Positions 8,808-16,972 of a stretch of DNA of 63,359 nt are shown here, piece by piece. The DNA lies in contig QIAM01000034.1 in the NCBI GenBank assembly GCA_003225555.1, positions 1 through 63,359 on the forward strand, given 5' to 3'. The notes below the pieces were generated by a model. That model was given only the letters and a program-made list of their open reading frames with translations, was not told where the DNA came from and made no database searches. Made by a program: the position numbers and the translations under genes. Source of the DNA: Acidobacteriota bacterium. Lineage in GTDB: Bacteria; Acidobacteriota; Terriglobia; Terriglobales; Acidobacteriaceae. The stretch's first letter is position 1. Each line of letters opens with the position of its first letter.

Positions 8808-10145
8808 ATGAGAGATCCCCGAGCCAACTGGCCTTCCCGCCGCGAGTTCCTGCGGCAAGTGCTCAGCACCGGTGCCTGCCTTCCCCTGGCTGGCGTTCTG
8901 CCGGCCTTTGCGGATCAGCCGACGCCGCAACTTTCCCCGGCTCCTCCCTTGCCGCCATACACGCTGACTCCGGAAGATGACCAGTTTCTGAACGATCTGG
9001 AAAGCGCCAATTTTCTCTTCTTCTGGGAGCAGGCCAGCCCCAAGACTGGAATGGTCAAGGACCGCTGCAATGTGCAGACAACCGACGAAGGCATCGTAGC
9101 TAGCATCGCCGCCACCGGTTTCGGCCTGACCGCGCTGTGCATCGCCGAGAAGCGCGGCTTCATTTCCAGGGGCACCGCCCTGGAGCGCGTCTTTGCCGCC
9201 CTCCGCTTCTTGTGGAAAAAAGTGCCGCATCATCGCGGATTCTTCTATCACTTCGCCAACATCAACACCGGCGAGCGCGTGTGGGACTCCGAAATCTCCT
9301 CCGTCGACACCGCCATACTCCTCTGTGGAATCCTGACTTGCCGTGAACACTTCCGGCATCCCGATGTCGTGCAACTGGCCAACCTGATCTTCAGCCGCGT
9401 CGATTGGACGTGGCTTTCGGAAGACACCGCACTGCTCCCCCATGGCTGGACGCCGGAAATTGGCTTCCTCCCCAACCGCTGGGACTACTACAGCGAATTG
9501 ATGATGATGTACCTGCTGGGACTCGGCTCGTCGGCACACCCATTGAAAGAAGGAGCCTGGACCGCGTGGAAGCGGCTGATTTTTGAATACCAGGGACTGC
9601 GCTACATCGGTTCCTATGCCCCGTTATTTGTGCATCAGTACTCCCAGGCGTGGTTCGATTTCCGCGGCAAGCGCGACAAGTACGCCGACTATTTCCAGAA
9701 CTCGGTCGTTGCCTCCGAAGTCCACCGCCGTTTCTGCGTCGAACTGGGCGGCCAGTTTCCCGACTACAGCGATGATCTCTGGGGAATCACCGCCTCCGAC
9801 TCGGAAAAGGGCTACGTGGTCTGGGGCGGCCCTCCCGCCTTCGGACCTATTGACGGGACCGCCGTGCCCAGCGCCAGCGCCGGCTCCCTGCCCTTCGTTC
9901 CTCAGGCCAGTATGAGGGTTCTCAGGTCGATTCGAAGCCGGTATGGCACCGCCTGGTGCAAATACGGCTTTGTCAACGCCTTCAATCCCCTCAAGAACTG
10001 GTACGACCATGACGTCATCGGCATCGACACCGGGATCACCATGCTGATGGCCGAAAACCTGCGCACCGGATTCATCTGGAACACATTCATGAAGACGCCG
10101 GAGGCGCAGCGAGGCATGCAGCGCGCCGGATTCAACAAGTACTAA
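8808..10145 (+). CDS. Tat-exported glycoamylase-like protein (PF10091; possible GH144-type beta-1,2-glucanase)
   Basis: A 445-aa protein. RREFLRQ at 11-17 followed by a hydrophobic stretch and an AFA-type cleavage site near 34 form a Tat signal peptide, so it is exported folded. From about residue 50 it reads as the glycoamylase-like family: SANFLFFWEQASPKTGM-type start, then WGITASDS and the C-terminal EAQRGMQRAGF. This Pfam family includes GH144 endo/exo-beta-1,2-glucanases and the cyclising domain of cyclic beta-1,2-glucan synthases (established knowledge). The next genes are an exporter and a synthase-like protein carrying a second copy of this fold, so a role in beta-1,2-glucan turnover is inferred. 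Substrate is unproven. Confidence 0.82.
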   Translation: MRDPRANWPSRREFLRQVLSTGACLPLAGVLPAFADQPTPQLSPAPPLPPYTLTPEDDQFLNDLESANFLFFWEQASPKTGMVKDRCNVQTTDEGIVASIAATGFGLTALCIAEKRGFISRGTALERVFAALRFLWKKVPHHRGFFYHFANINTGERVWDSEISSVDTAILLCGILTCREHFRHPDVVQLANLIFSRVDWTWLSEDTALLPHGWTPEIGFLPNRWDYYSELMMMYLLGLGSSAHPLKEGAWTAWKRLIFEYQGLRYIGSYAPLFVHQYSQAWFDFRGKRDKYADYFQNSVVASEVHRRFCVELGGQFPDYSDDLWGITASDSEKGYVVWGGPPAFGPIDGTAVPSASAGSLPFVPQASMRVLRSIRSRYGTAWCKYGFVNAFNPLKNWYDHDVIGIDTGITMLMAENLRTGFIWNTFMKTPEAQRGMQRAGFNKY

Positions 10146-10429
10146 GGACGACTGTTTCGCTGCCAGCTCTTCCTACCTCCGTTACCAACCTCGAACCCCT
10201 TCTCCACATCTAACGGAGGCTGTTGAAACCTCCACGTTGAGCGGAAACTAACGTCAGAACCGTGGGCTGGGCGTAACCACAGTAACCGCCTGGTGCATCT
10301 GTTCTCGCCAGGAGGAGGGAAGATGCGCAGTTGCCTTTGTTGGGCTAAACTCAATGTAACCGCCGCCGCTCGTCGGACGCACGCGTGGGCCGCTCTCGCT
10401 TCGGAGCAATGACCCGTTTAGGAACAACA
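10146..10429. other. Intergenic spacer before the ABC exporter
   Basis: 284 bp with no convincing gene or terminator. It contains an AGGAGGAGGG run near 10310-10322 that has no associated frame. The exporter frame is open from a GTG at 10385, but ATG 10430 with AGGA 7 nt upstream is the better-supported start. Confidence 0.4.
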
Positions 10430-12250
10430 ATGGCCGGACAACCGAACTTCCAGAAGGCGTGGCGGGAGCGGCTCTCCGCACTCCGAAACGTTCCGGCTGT
10501 TCTCCGCATTGTCTGGGAGGCCGGACGTACCGTCGTCACGCTCGGTCTGGTGTTCCGTGTCGTCGCGTCCGTTCTGCCCATCGCGCTGCTCTGGGTCACC
10601 AAGCTCATCATTGACGGAATCGTTCATGCTTTAACCACGCACCAGTCTGTTCCCTCGCGCTTGTGGTGGTTAGTGGCGGTTGAATTTGGGTTGGCTGTGT
10701 TCGGCAGCATCCTCGGCCGCATCATCGATTATCTCGACACTCTTTTGGCCGAAAAGTACATGCGCCACGTCAGCATCCGCGTGATGCAGCACGCCGCGCA
10801 ACTTGATCTGATCGCCTACGAGGACCCGGTCTTCTACGATCGCTTGGAGCGGGCTCGCGTCCAGGCCACCGATCGCTTGGGTATGATCCAGTCCATCGGC
10901 CGCCTGGTGCAGCAGGTCATCACCACGGTGACGCTGTCGGTCTCCATCATGCTGTTTTCGCCGTGGCTGCTGCTCTTGCTTGTCGCGGGAGTGCTTCCCG
11001 CATTCCTGGGTGAGAGCCACTTCGCATTTCTGGGATACGCCAAAAATTTTCGTCAGACTCCCATCCGTCGCCAGCTCGACTACCTTCGCGTTCTGGGCGG
11101 GAGCAAGGAAGCTGCCAAGGAGCTGAAGCTTTTTGGGTTGAAGGATTTCCTGGTCGGCCGCTTCGCCAATCTCTCCAATCAGATATATGGCGAGGATGTC
11201 GCGCTGGCCCGTCGGCGGTTGATTGCTGGATCACTGTTATCGATTATCGGGACCGCTGGTTACTACTCCGCCTACGTCTTCGTGATCTGGCGAACCGTGC
11301 GGGGCCTGCTTACCATCGGTGAGCTCACATTCCTTACCGGGGCGATTCTTCAGGCAAGCTCGAATATTCAGCAGATCTTCTCGACCCTCTCGAGCATTGC
11401 CGATCAAGCTTTGTTCCTCACCGACCTGATCGCGTTCTTCGAGATGCGGCCCACGATTCGCTCCAAGCCCAACGCGCTGCCGGCGCCTCGGCCCATCCAG
11501 CGTGGGTTCGAGTTCCGCAACGTTTCGTTCCATTATCCCGGCAGCTCGCGATTGATTCTGAATGGATTGAACTTCCAGCTTCGTCCGGGAGAGCGCGTGG
11601 CCTTGATCGGAGAAAACGGGGAAGGCAAGACCACCATGGTCAAGCTGATGACCCGTCTGTATGACCCCGTTGAAGGCCAGGTGCTGCTCGATGGTATCGA
11701 CCTGCGCGAGTACGATCTGGAGGACCTGTATCGCGAAATTGGCGTCATCTTTCAGGACTTCATGCGCTATGAAATGACCGCCCGGGAAAACATCGCCGTA
11801 GGGCGCATCGAGGAAATAGAAAATCTGCCCCTGCTTCGCTTGTCCGCACAGAAGAGTATGGCCGACGAAGTGATCGCAAAGCTCGACCGTGAATATGAAC
11901 AGATGCTCGGGCGCAGGTTTGACGGAGGCGTCGATCTTTCTGGCGGAGAATGGCAAAAGGTGGCGCTGGCGAGAGCTTACTTACGCGATGCGCAAGTGCT
12001 GATCCTCGATGAGCCGACCGCCGCGCTCGACGCCCGCAGCGAGTTTGAGGTGTTCCAGCGCTTTGCCGAGCTCACGACGGGAAAGATGGCGCTATTTATT
12101 TCCCATCGTTTCTCAACCGTGCGCATGGCAGATCGCATCGTAGTGCTCGAGAACGGCCGCATTGCCGAGGACGGAAACCACGATCAACTTACGCATCTGG
12201 GCGGACGCTACGCCGAAATGTTCGAACTGCAAGCTGCCAGCTACCGCTAG
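10430..12250 (+). CDS. ABC exporter, fused transmembrane and ATPase domains
   Basis: About 606 aa if started at ATG 10430 (AGGA 7 nt upstream); GTG 10385 and ATG 10409 are alternatives. An N-terminal six-helix exporter region (about 30-330) is followed by a nucleotide-binding domain with Walker A GENGEGKTT (about 394-402), signature LSGGEWQK (about 503-510), Walker B VLILDEPTAALD (about 523-534) and H-loop ISHRFST. One fused half-transporter would act as a dimer in the inner membrane. It ends 22 nt before a cyclic-glucan-synthase-like gene, an arrangement like NdvA/NdvB or Cgt/Cgs, so export of a beta-glucan is the best guess; lipid or peptide export is possible. Confidence 0.85.
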   Translation: MAGQPNFQKAWRERLSALRNVPAVLRIVWEAGRTVVTLGLVFRVVASVLPIALLWVTKLIIDGIVHALTTHQSVPSRLWWLVAVEFGLAVFGSILGRIIDYLDTLLAEKYMRHVSIRVMQHAAQLDLIAYEDPVFYDRLERARVQATDRLGMIQSIGRLVQQVITTVTLSVSIMLFSPWLLLLLVAGVLPAFLGESHFAFLGYAKNFRQTPIRRQLDYLRVLGGSKEAAKELKLFGLKDFLVGRFANLSNQIYGEDVALARRRLIAGSLLSIIGTAGYYSAYVFVIWRTVRGLLTIGELTFLTGAILQASSNIQQIFSTLSSIADQALFLTDLIAFFEMRPTIRSKPNALPAPRPIQRGFEFRNVSFHYPGSSRLILNGLNFQLRPGERVALIGENGEGKTTMVKLMTRLYDPVEGQVLLDGIDLREYDLEDLYREIGVIFQDFMRYEMTARENIAVGRIEEIENLPLLRLSAQKSMADEVIAKLDREYEQMLGRRFDGGVDLSGGEWQKVALARAYLRDAQVLILDEPTAALDARSEFEVFQRFAELTTGKMALFISHRFSTVRMADRIVVLENGRIAEDGNHDQLTHLGGRYAEMFELQAASYR

Positions 12251-12272
12251 AGATTCTAGAGATTAAGGACGA

Positions 12273-15200
12273 ATGCCAGAGAATACACATATCGAGAGCA
12301 TCGCCGAAGTAGAGAGCCAGCCAGAGGCCGTGAGCGAGCCTTCGAGCCCCGACACGTTGCGCGCGGAAGGAGCGCATTTCGCATCGCGCCTGGGATGGTT
12401 GCCGGGCACCACTCAGTCCAGCACATTTTTAGAACGAAGCCGAAAGGTGAGCGCCGCGCTGGGGCGGATATTTGCTTCAGTGGAAGAAAAATCTAGGCAG
12501 TCGGCCACCGAGGATCTGCGCTGGCTCCGCGACAACTTCACCCTGATTTTTTCCGAGATCGCCAGTGTAATCACCGAGGTCAAACCGTACCGAACTCTGC
12601 CGCATATCCGTACTCCGAAAGGTAAGATCGTTCCGCGAGCCTTCGCTCTGGCTAAGTATTTTCTCGATTCCGCAGGGTATCAGTTCACCGACCAGGCGTT
12701 CGCTTCTTTCTGCCAGGGCTTTCAGGAGAACGCGGTATTGAATCTTCGCGAAGTCTGGGCCATCGCTCCTTCGCTGAAGCTGGCGCTCCTGGAGCAGATT
12801 GCCACGCGCGGCAGCAAGGCGGTTGATGCGCAGGCCGGCGAGAGCCATAACGTCGGAGTGTGCGTCCGCAGCCTGCGCGAGGTAACCCAAGCCCCCTGGA
12901 AGGTCGTACTCGAGCCCCTGATCCTGTTCGATCAGGTGCTTCGCGAGGATCCGGCTGGAGCCTACCCCGCGATGGACTTCGAGAGCCGCAGCCTCTACCG
13001 CGACGAGTTGGCTAAAATTGCTCGCCGATCGGACTGCACCGAGATGGAAGTGGCGCGCGAGGCTTTGAACCTCGCACGACAGGCGCATGCCAAGACCTAC
13101 CGCGATCCCCGAGTGCGGACCCGCGAGTCGCATGTTGGCGACTACATCGTGGCCGAAGGGCGTTCACTCCTTTGCCAGAAGGTCGGCTGCAAGCCCGATT
13201 TCGGGCAGAACCTGCGCGCCCTGTTGCGCCGCCATCCCGACGAATTCTTTCTCCCTGGGGTTGCGATTCTAACCTTCGCCATCATCACTGGAGTCTTGTT
13301 GTGGCTGACGCCCCCTTCCACTCCTCCGGTGCTGGTCCTGCTCTCGATGCTGATGCTGCTGTTTCCCAGTTCGCAGAGCGCAGTGTTGTTGATGAACTAT
13401 CTGGTCACCGCTTTGCTGCCCGCGCAGATTCTCCCCAAGCTGGATTTTTCTGACCGAGTCCCCAACGACTGCACGACCTTGGTGGCTGTACCGACATTGT
13501 TGCTAAATGAAAAGCAGGTGCGCGGACTGGTCGAGGATCTCGAAGTTCGCTTCCTCGGCAACCACGATCCCAACATTCATTTCGCTCTGCTGTCCGATCT
13601 GCCGGACTCTGATCAGCCTGCATCCGAAGATAATCCGCTGATCGATTTGTGTGCGAGCCTGATCCGCGAGCTGAACGAAAAATACGCTGACCAGGAGATG
13701 GGATCGTTCTTCCTGCTCCATCGCCATCGGGTATACAACCCGCGCGAGAAGGGGTGGATGGGCTGGGAGCGCAAACGCGGCAAGCTCCTCGACCTGAACA
13801 AGCTGCTGCGCGGACAATACGACAGCTTTCCCATCAAGGAGGGAGATCTCTCCATCCTGCCGACGGTGAGGTATGTCATCACGCTTGATTCCGACACGGA
13901 ACTTCCCCGCGGCGCCGCACACCGCATGGTGGGAACCCTCGCGCATCCCCTGAATCAGGCAATCATCGATCCGGTTAAGAACATCGTGGTCGCCGGCTAC
14001 GGGATTCTGCAGCCGCGCGTCGGCGTGAGTGTGCAGAGCACCGCCAATTCGCGGCTGGCTGCGATCTACGCGGGTGAAACCGGCTTCGACATTTACACTC
14101 GCGCGGTTTCGGACGCTTATCAGGATCTGTACGGCGAAGGCAGCTTCACCGGCAAGGGAATCTATGAAGTCGATGCGGTTCACCGCGTGCTGGATCGCCG
14201 CTTCCCGCGCAATGCTCTACTCAGCCACGATCTGATCGAGGGCGCCTACGCCCGCTCGGGACTGGCCAGCGACATCGAGGTGATCGAGGATTATCCCTCG
14301 CACTACAGCGCCTACAATCGCCGCAAACATCGCTGGCTGCGCGGAGACTGGCAGATCGCGGGATGGCTGACTTCGCAAGTGCCCGAAGAATCCGGCGCGC
14401 GAGTGCCCAATCCGATCTCGCTCGTTTCCCGCTGGAAAATTCTCGACAACCTGCGGCGCAGCCTGGTCGAGCCGGCCACCTTCGTGTTGCTGGTATTTGG
14501 CTGGTTGATTCCCACGGGCCGTCCCGTGCGCTGGACAGTCGCAACCATTTTCATCCTCTTCATCCCGGTCTGGTTTCAGCTGAGCTTTGGGCTGGTGAAG
14601 GCGGCGATCGAGAAGAAGTCGGCCACGGCGCGCGAGGCGGTCAGCACATTTCTGACGTCCAATTTCACGGTGCTGCTGACGCTGGTCTTCCTGGCTCACC
14701 AGATGCTGCTTTCGCTGGATGCCGTGGTGCGTGCGCTGGTGCGGCGCATGGTGACGCGGGAACGGCTTCTGGAATGGGAGACCGCCGCCGAAGCTGAAAT
14801 GGGGATGCGCCGCACGCCCGTCGATCGTTATCTCGACTGGATGCCGGTTCTGGCGGTTGCGGTTGGCTTGCTGGTGTGGCTGGTGCGGCCGCATTCGCTC
14901 TGGGCTGCGATCCCGATTCTGGCGCTGTGGGCCTCGAGCAAGCTGGTGTCGCTGTGGCTCAACGAATCTCCGAATCCGCGGAATGAGTTGCCAGAGCGCG
15001 ACCTCGAATTCCTGCGCAACGCGGCTCTGCATACCTGGCGATACTTTTCCGAACACTCCACGGCGGAACACAATTGGCTGATCCCCGATAATGTGCAGGA
15101 GGAGCCGGCTCGAATCGCCCCACGCTTCTCACCGACGAACGTTGGACTGCTGCTCAATGCACGGCAGGTCGCCTGCGAATTTGGCTACCTAACAGTTCCC

Positions 15201-16745
15201 GAGCTCGCGGAGTTGACGCACCGCACACTCGCCACCATCGAGAGCATTCCCAAGCATAACGGCCATCTGCTGAACTGGCACGACACGCGCACGCTGGAGC
15301 CGCTGCCGCCGCCGTTCGTTTCTTCCGTCGACAGCGGGAACTTGCTGGCCTCCCTCTGGACGCTGCAGCAAGGATGCCTTGGCCGCCTGCGACAGCCTTT
15401 GCTGGAGCCGGCGCTGTGCGAGGGCTTGGTTGATTACCTCGAAACTCTGGGCGAGATGCGCGCGATCTCCCGCAAGGGCCTTTCGCGCTGTGAGTCGGAC
15501 TTGCGTGGCGAGGACTGGTTACAAGCCATCCTCACCTTGCCCGACACGACCCTGGCTGAGGTGAAGACTGGCCTGCCGTCCAAGCGGGCCGCCGATGCCA
15601 ACTGGTTCCGGAACGAGGCTCGGGCGCGGGTTTGGAACGTTCAGAATCTGGTGCGCTCGTATGCTCCGTGGTGGCTGCCGGAATTCGCGCCGCTGCGCAG
15701 CGACTCCGCGCTCCGCACGATGCTGGCTGAGCAGATTTCGCTGCAACTCCTGCCCGCGTTCCTCGACGCCTTGCAGGAGCAACTCAGACAACCGCCCCAT
15801 GAGAAGGATGAGAATCGAGCGCTCTACGAGCGCCTGCTGCTCATGCTTCCCGAAGTCCGTCGCAATGCGTTGCGGCTGATTGCGGATCTGAAGTCCGCCG
15901 CCGCTCACGCCGGACGGCTGGCGAACGAGATGGATTTCGGATTCCTGCTGAACCCGCGGCGGCAGCTGATGTCAGTGGGCTTCGACGTTCAAGCGAACGA
16001 ACTGCAAGCGGCGTGCTATGACCTGCTGGCCACGGAATCGCGGACCGCGGTGTTTGCCGCCATCGCCAAGGAAGACATTCCGCAGGACAGCTGGTTCCAT
16101 CTCGGCCGCGCGCATACGCTCGACCACGGACGCCTCGTCCTGCTCTCGTGGACAGGCACGATGTTCGAATACCTGATGCCGGCCATGTGGCTGCGCACCT
16201 ATCCCAACACGCTGCTGGATCGCAGCCGCGTTGCTGCTGTGCGCTCACAGCAGGCTTATGCCGCGAGCCGGGGAATCCCGTGGGGCATCTCGGAGTCGGC
16301 CTATTACAAGCTCGATGAGGCGGGGAACTACCAGTATCGTGCCTTCGGCCTGCCTCAGCTGGCGATGATGAAGACGGATTCGAATCCGCTGGTGATCTCG
16401 CCTTATTCGACTTTCCTGGCGCTGAGCGTCGATCCTACTGCGGCGTTGCAGAATCTGCGGCGCATGGAGTCGATGGGATGGTTCGGCTCTCACGGATTCT
16501 ATGAGGCCGCCGACTACACCATCTTCCGCAGCCGTTTCCGGTGGTCGCGCTGCCAGGTGGTGCGCTGCTGGATGGCGCATCATCAGGGCATGAGCCTACT
16601 GTCGTTGGCAAACTTCCTGTGCGACAACGTGGTGCAGCGCTGGTTCCATTGCGACCGGCGGGTGCAGGCTACCGAGCTTCTGCTGCATGAGAAGCCGGTC
16701 TCGCACGTGCGGCCGTCGGAGATTCCTTACGCCAACGTGGCCTGA
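12273..16745 (+). CDS. Cyclic beta-1,2-glucan synthase-like protein (GT84 + glycoamylase domain, no GH94)
   Basis: 1490-aa inner-membrane protein. Hydrophobic segments at about 330-364, 737-772, 800-820 and 859-890 flank a glycosyltransferase domain with the DxD motif in LDSDTELPRG (about 537-546), GEGSFTGKGIY (about 621), SHDLIEG (about 650) and RKHRWLRGDWQ (about 684-694). The C-terminus (about 1200-1460) is a glycoamylase-like domain with SESAYYKLDEAG (about 1340) and WMAHHQGMSLLS (about 1433). This order matches the first half of NdvB/Cgs (GT84, then the cyclising domain now called GH189). The C-terminal GH94 phosphorylase-like part of the roughly 2800-aa enzymes is absent, and the protein ends cleanly with TGA. 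AAGGA 5 nt before the ATG supports the start. It probably makes a beta-1,2-linked glucan; ring formation and size are open. Confidence 0.87.
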   Translation: MPENTHIESIAEVESQPEAVSEPSSPDTLRAEGAHFASRLGWLPGTTQSSTFLERSRKVSAALGRIFASVEEKSRQSATEDLRWLRDNFTLIFSEIASVITEVKPYRTLPHIRTPKGKIVPRAFALAKYFLDSAGYQFTDQAFASFCQGFQENAVLNLREVWAIAPSLKLALLEQIATRGSKAVDAQAGESHNVGVCVRSLREVTQAPWKVVLEPLILFDQVLREDPAGAYPAMDFESRSLYRDELAKIARRSDCTEMEVAREALNLARQAHAKTYRDPRVRTRESHVGDYIVAEGRSLLCQKVGCKPDFGQNLRALLRRHPDEFFLPGVAILTFAIITGVLLWLTPPSTPPVLVLLSMLMLLFPSSQSAVLLMNYLVTALLPAQILPKLDFSDRVPNDCTTLVAVPTLLLNEKQVRGLVEDLEVRFLGNHDPNIHFALLSDLPDSDQPASEDNPLIDLCASLIRELNEKYADQEMGSFFLLHRHRVYNPREKGWMGWERKRGKLLDLNKLLRGQYDSFPIKEGDLSILPTVRYVITLDSDTELPRGAAHRMVGTLAHPLNQAIIDPVKNIVVAGYGILQPRVGVSVQSTANSRLAAIYAGETGFDIYTRAVSDAYQDLYGEGSFTGKGIYEVDAVHRVLDRRFPRNALLSHDLIEGAYARSGLASDIEVIEDYPSHYSAYNRRKHRWLRGDWQIAGWLTSQVPEESGARVPNPISLVSRWKILDNLRRSLVEPATFVLLVFGWLIPTGRPVRWTVATIFILFIPVWFQLSFGLVKAAIEKKSATAREAVSTFLTSNFTVLLTLVFLAHQMLLSLDAVVRALVRRMVTRERLLEWETAAEAEMGMRRTPVDRYLDWMPVLAVAVGLLVWLVRPHSLWAAIPILALWASSKLVSLWLNESPNPRNELPERDLEFLRNAALHTWRYFSEHSTAEHNWLIPDNVQEEPARIAPRFSPTNVGLLLNARQVACEFGYLTVPELAELTHRTLATIESIPKHNGHLLNWHDTRTLEPLPPPFVSSVDSGNLLASLWTLQQGCLGRLRQPLLEPALCEGLVDYLETLGEMRAISRKGLSRCESDLRGEDWLQAILTLPDTTLAEVKTGLPSKRAADANWFRNEARARVWNVQNLVRSYAPWWLPEFAPLRSDSALRTMLAEQISLQLLPAFLDALQEQLRQPPHEKDENRALYERLLLMLPEVRRNALRLIADLKSAAAHAGRLANEMDFGFLLNPRRQLMSVGFDVQANELQAACYDLLATESRTAVFAAIAKEDIPQDSWFHLGRAHTLDHGRLVLLSWTGTMFEYLMPAMWLRTYPNTLLDRSRVAAVRSQQAYAASRGIPWGISESAYYKLDEAGNYQYRAFGLPQLAMMKTDSNPLVISPYSTFLALSVDPTAALQNLRRMESMGWFGSHGFYEAADYTIFRSRFRWSRCQVVRCWMAHHQGMSLLSLANFLCDNVVQRWFHCDRRVQATELLLHEKPVSHVRPSEIPYANVA

Positions 16746-16972
16746 GACGGCCCGGAATTTCAGACAATTGGCGCCCTGAATCCGCGAATTTCCCCCCTTT
16801 GTCCCATCTTTCTCCGGTCCTTCGAAGGTTGTGACCGTGTCTTGTCCTTCTCTGGTTGTCAAGTTTTGTCCCCCATACAACCCGACCCGCAACGATCTTG
16901 ATCAGACAGGAGGTAGCCATTTAAAGTCTAAGAACCTGCTCACAAATACCCGGATCTGCCACGGAGTGTGTA

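Noticed and set aside
16850..16880. TTGTCA with a TACAAC as a promoter before the sedolisin
   Set aside because: The spacer is only 14 bp, too short for a sigma-70 promoter.
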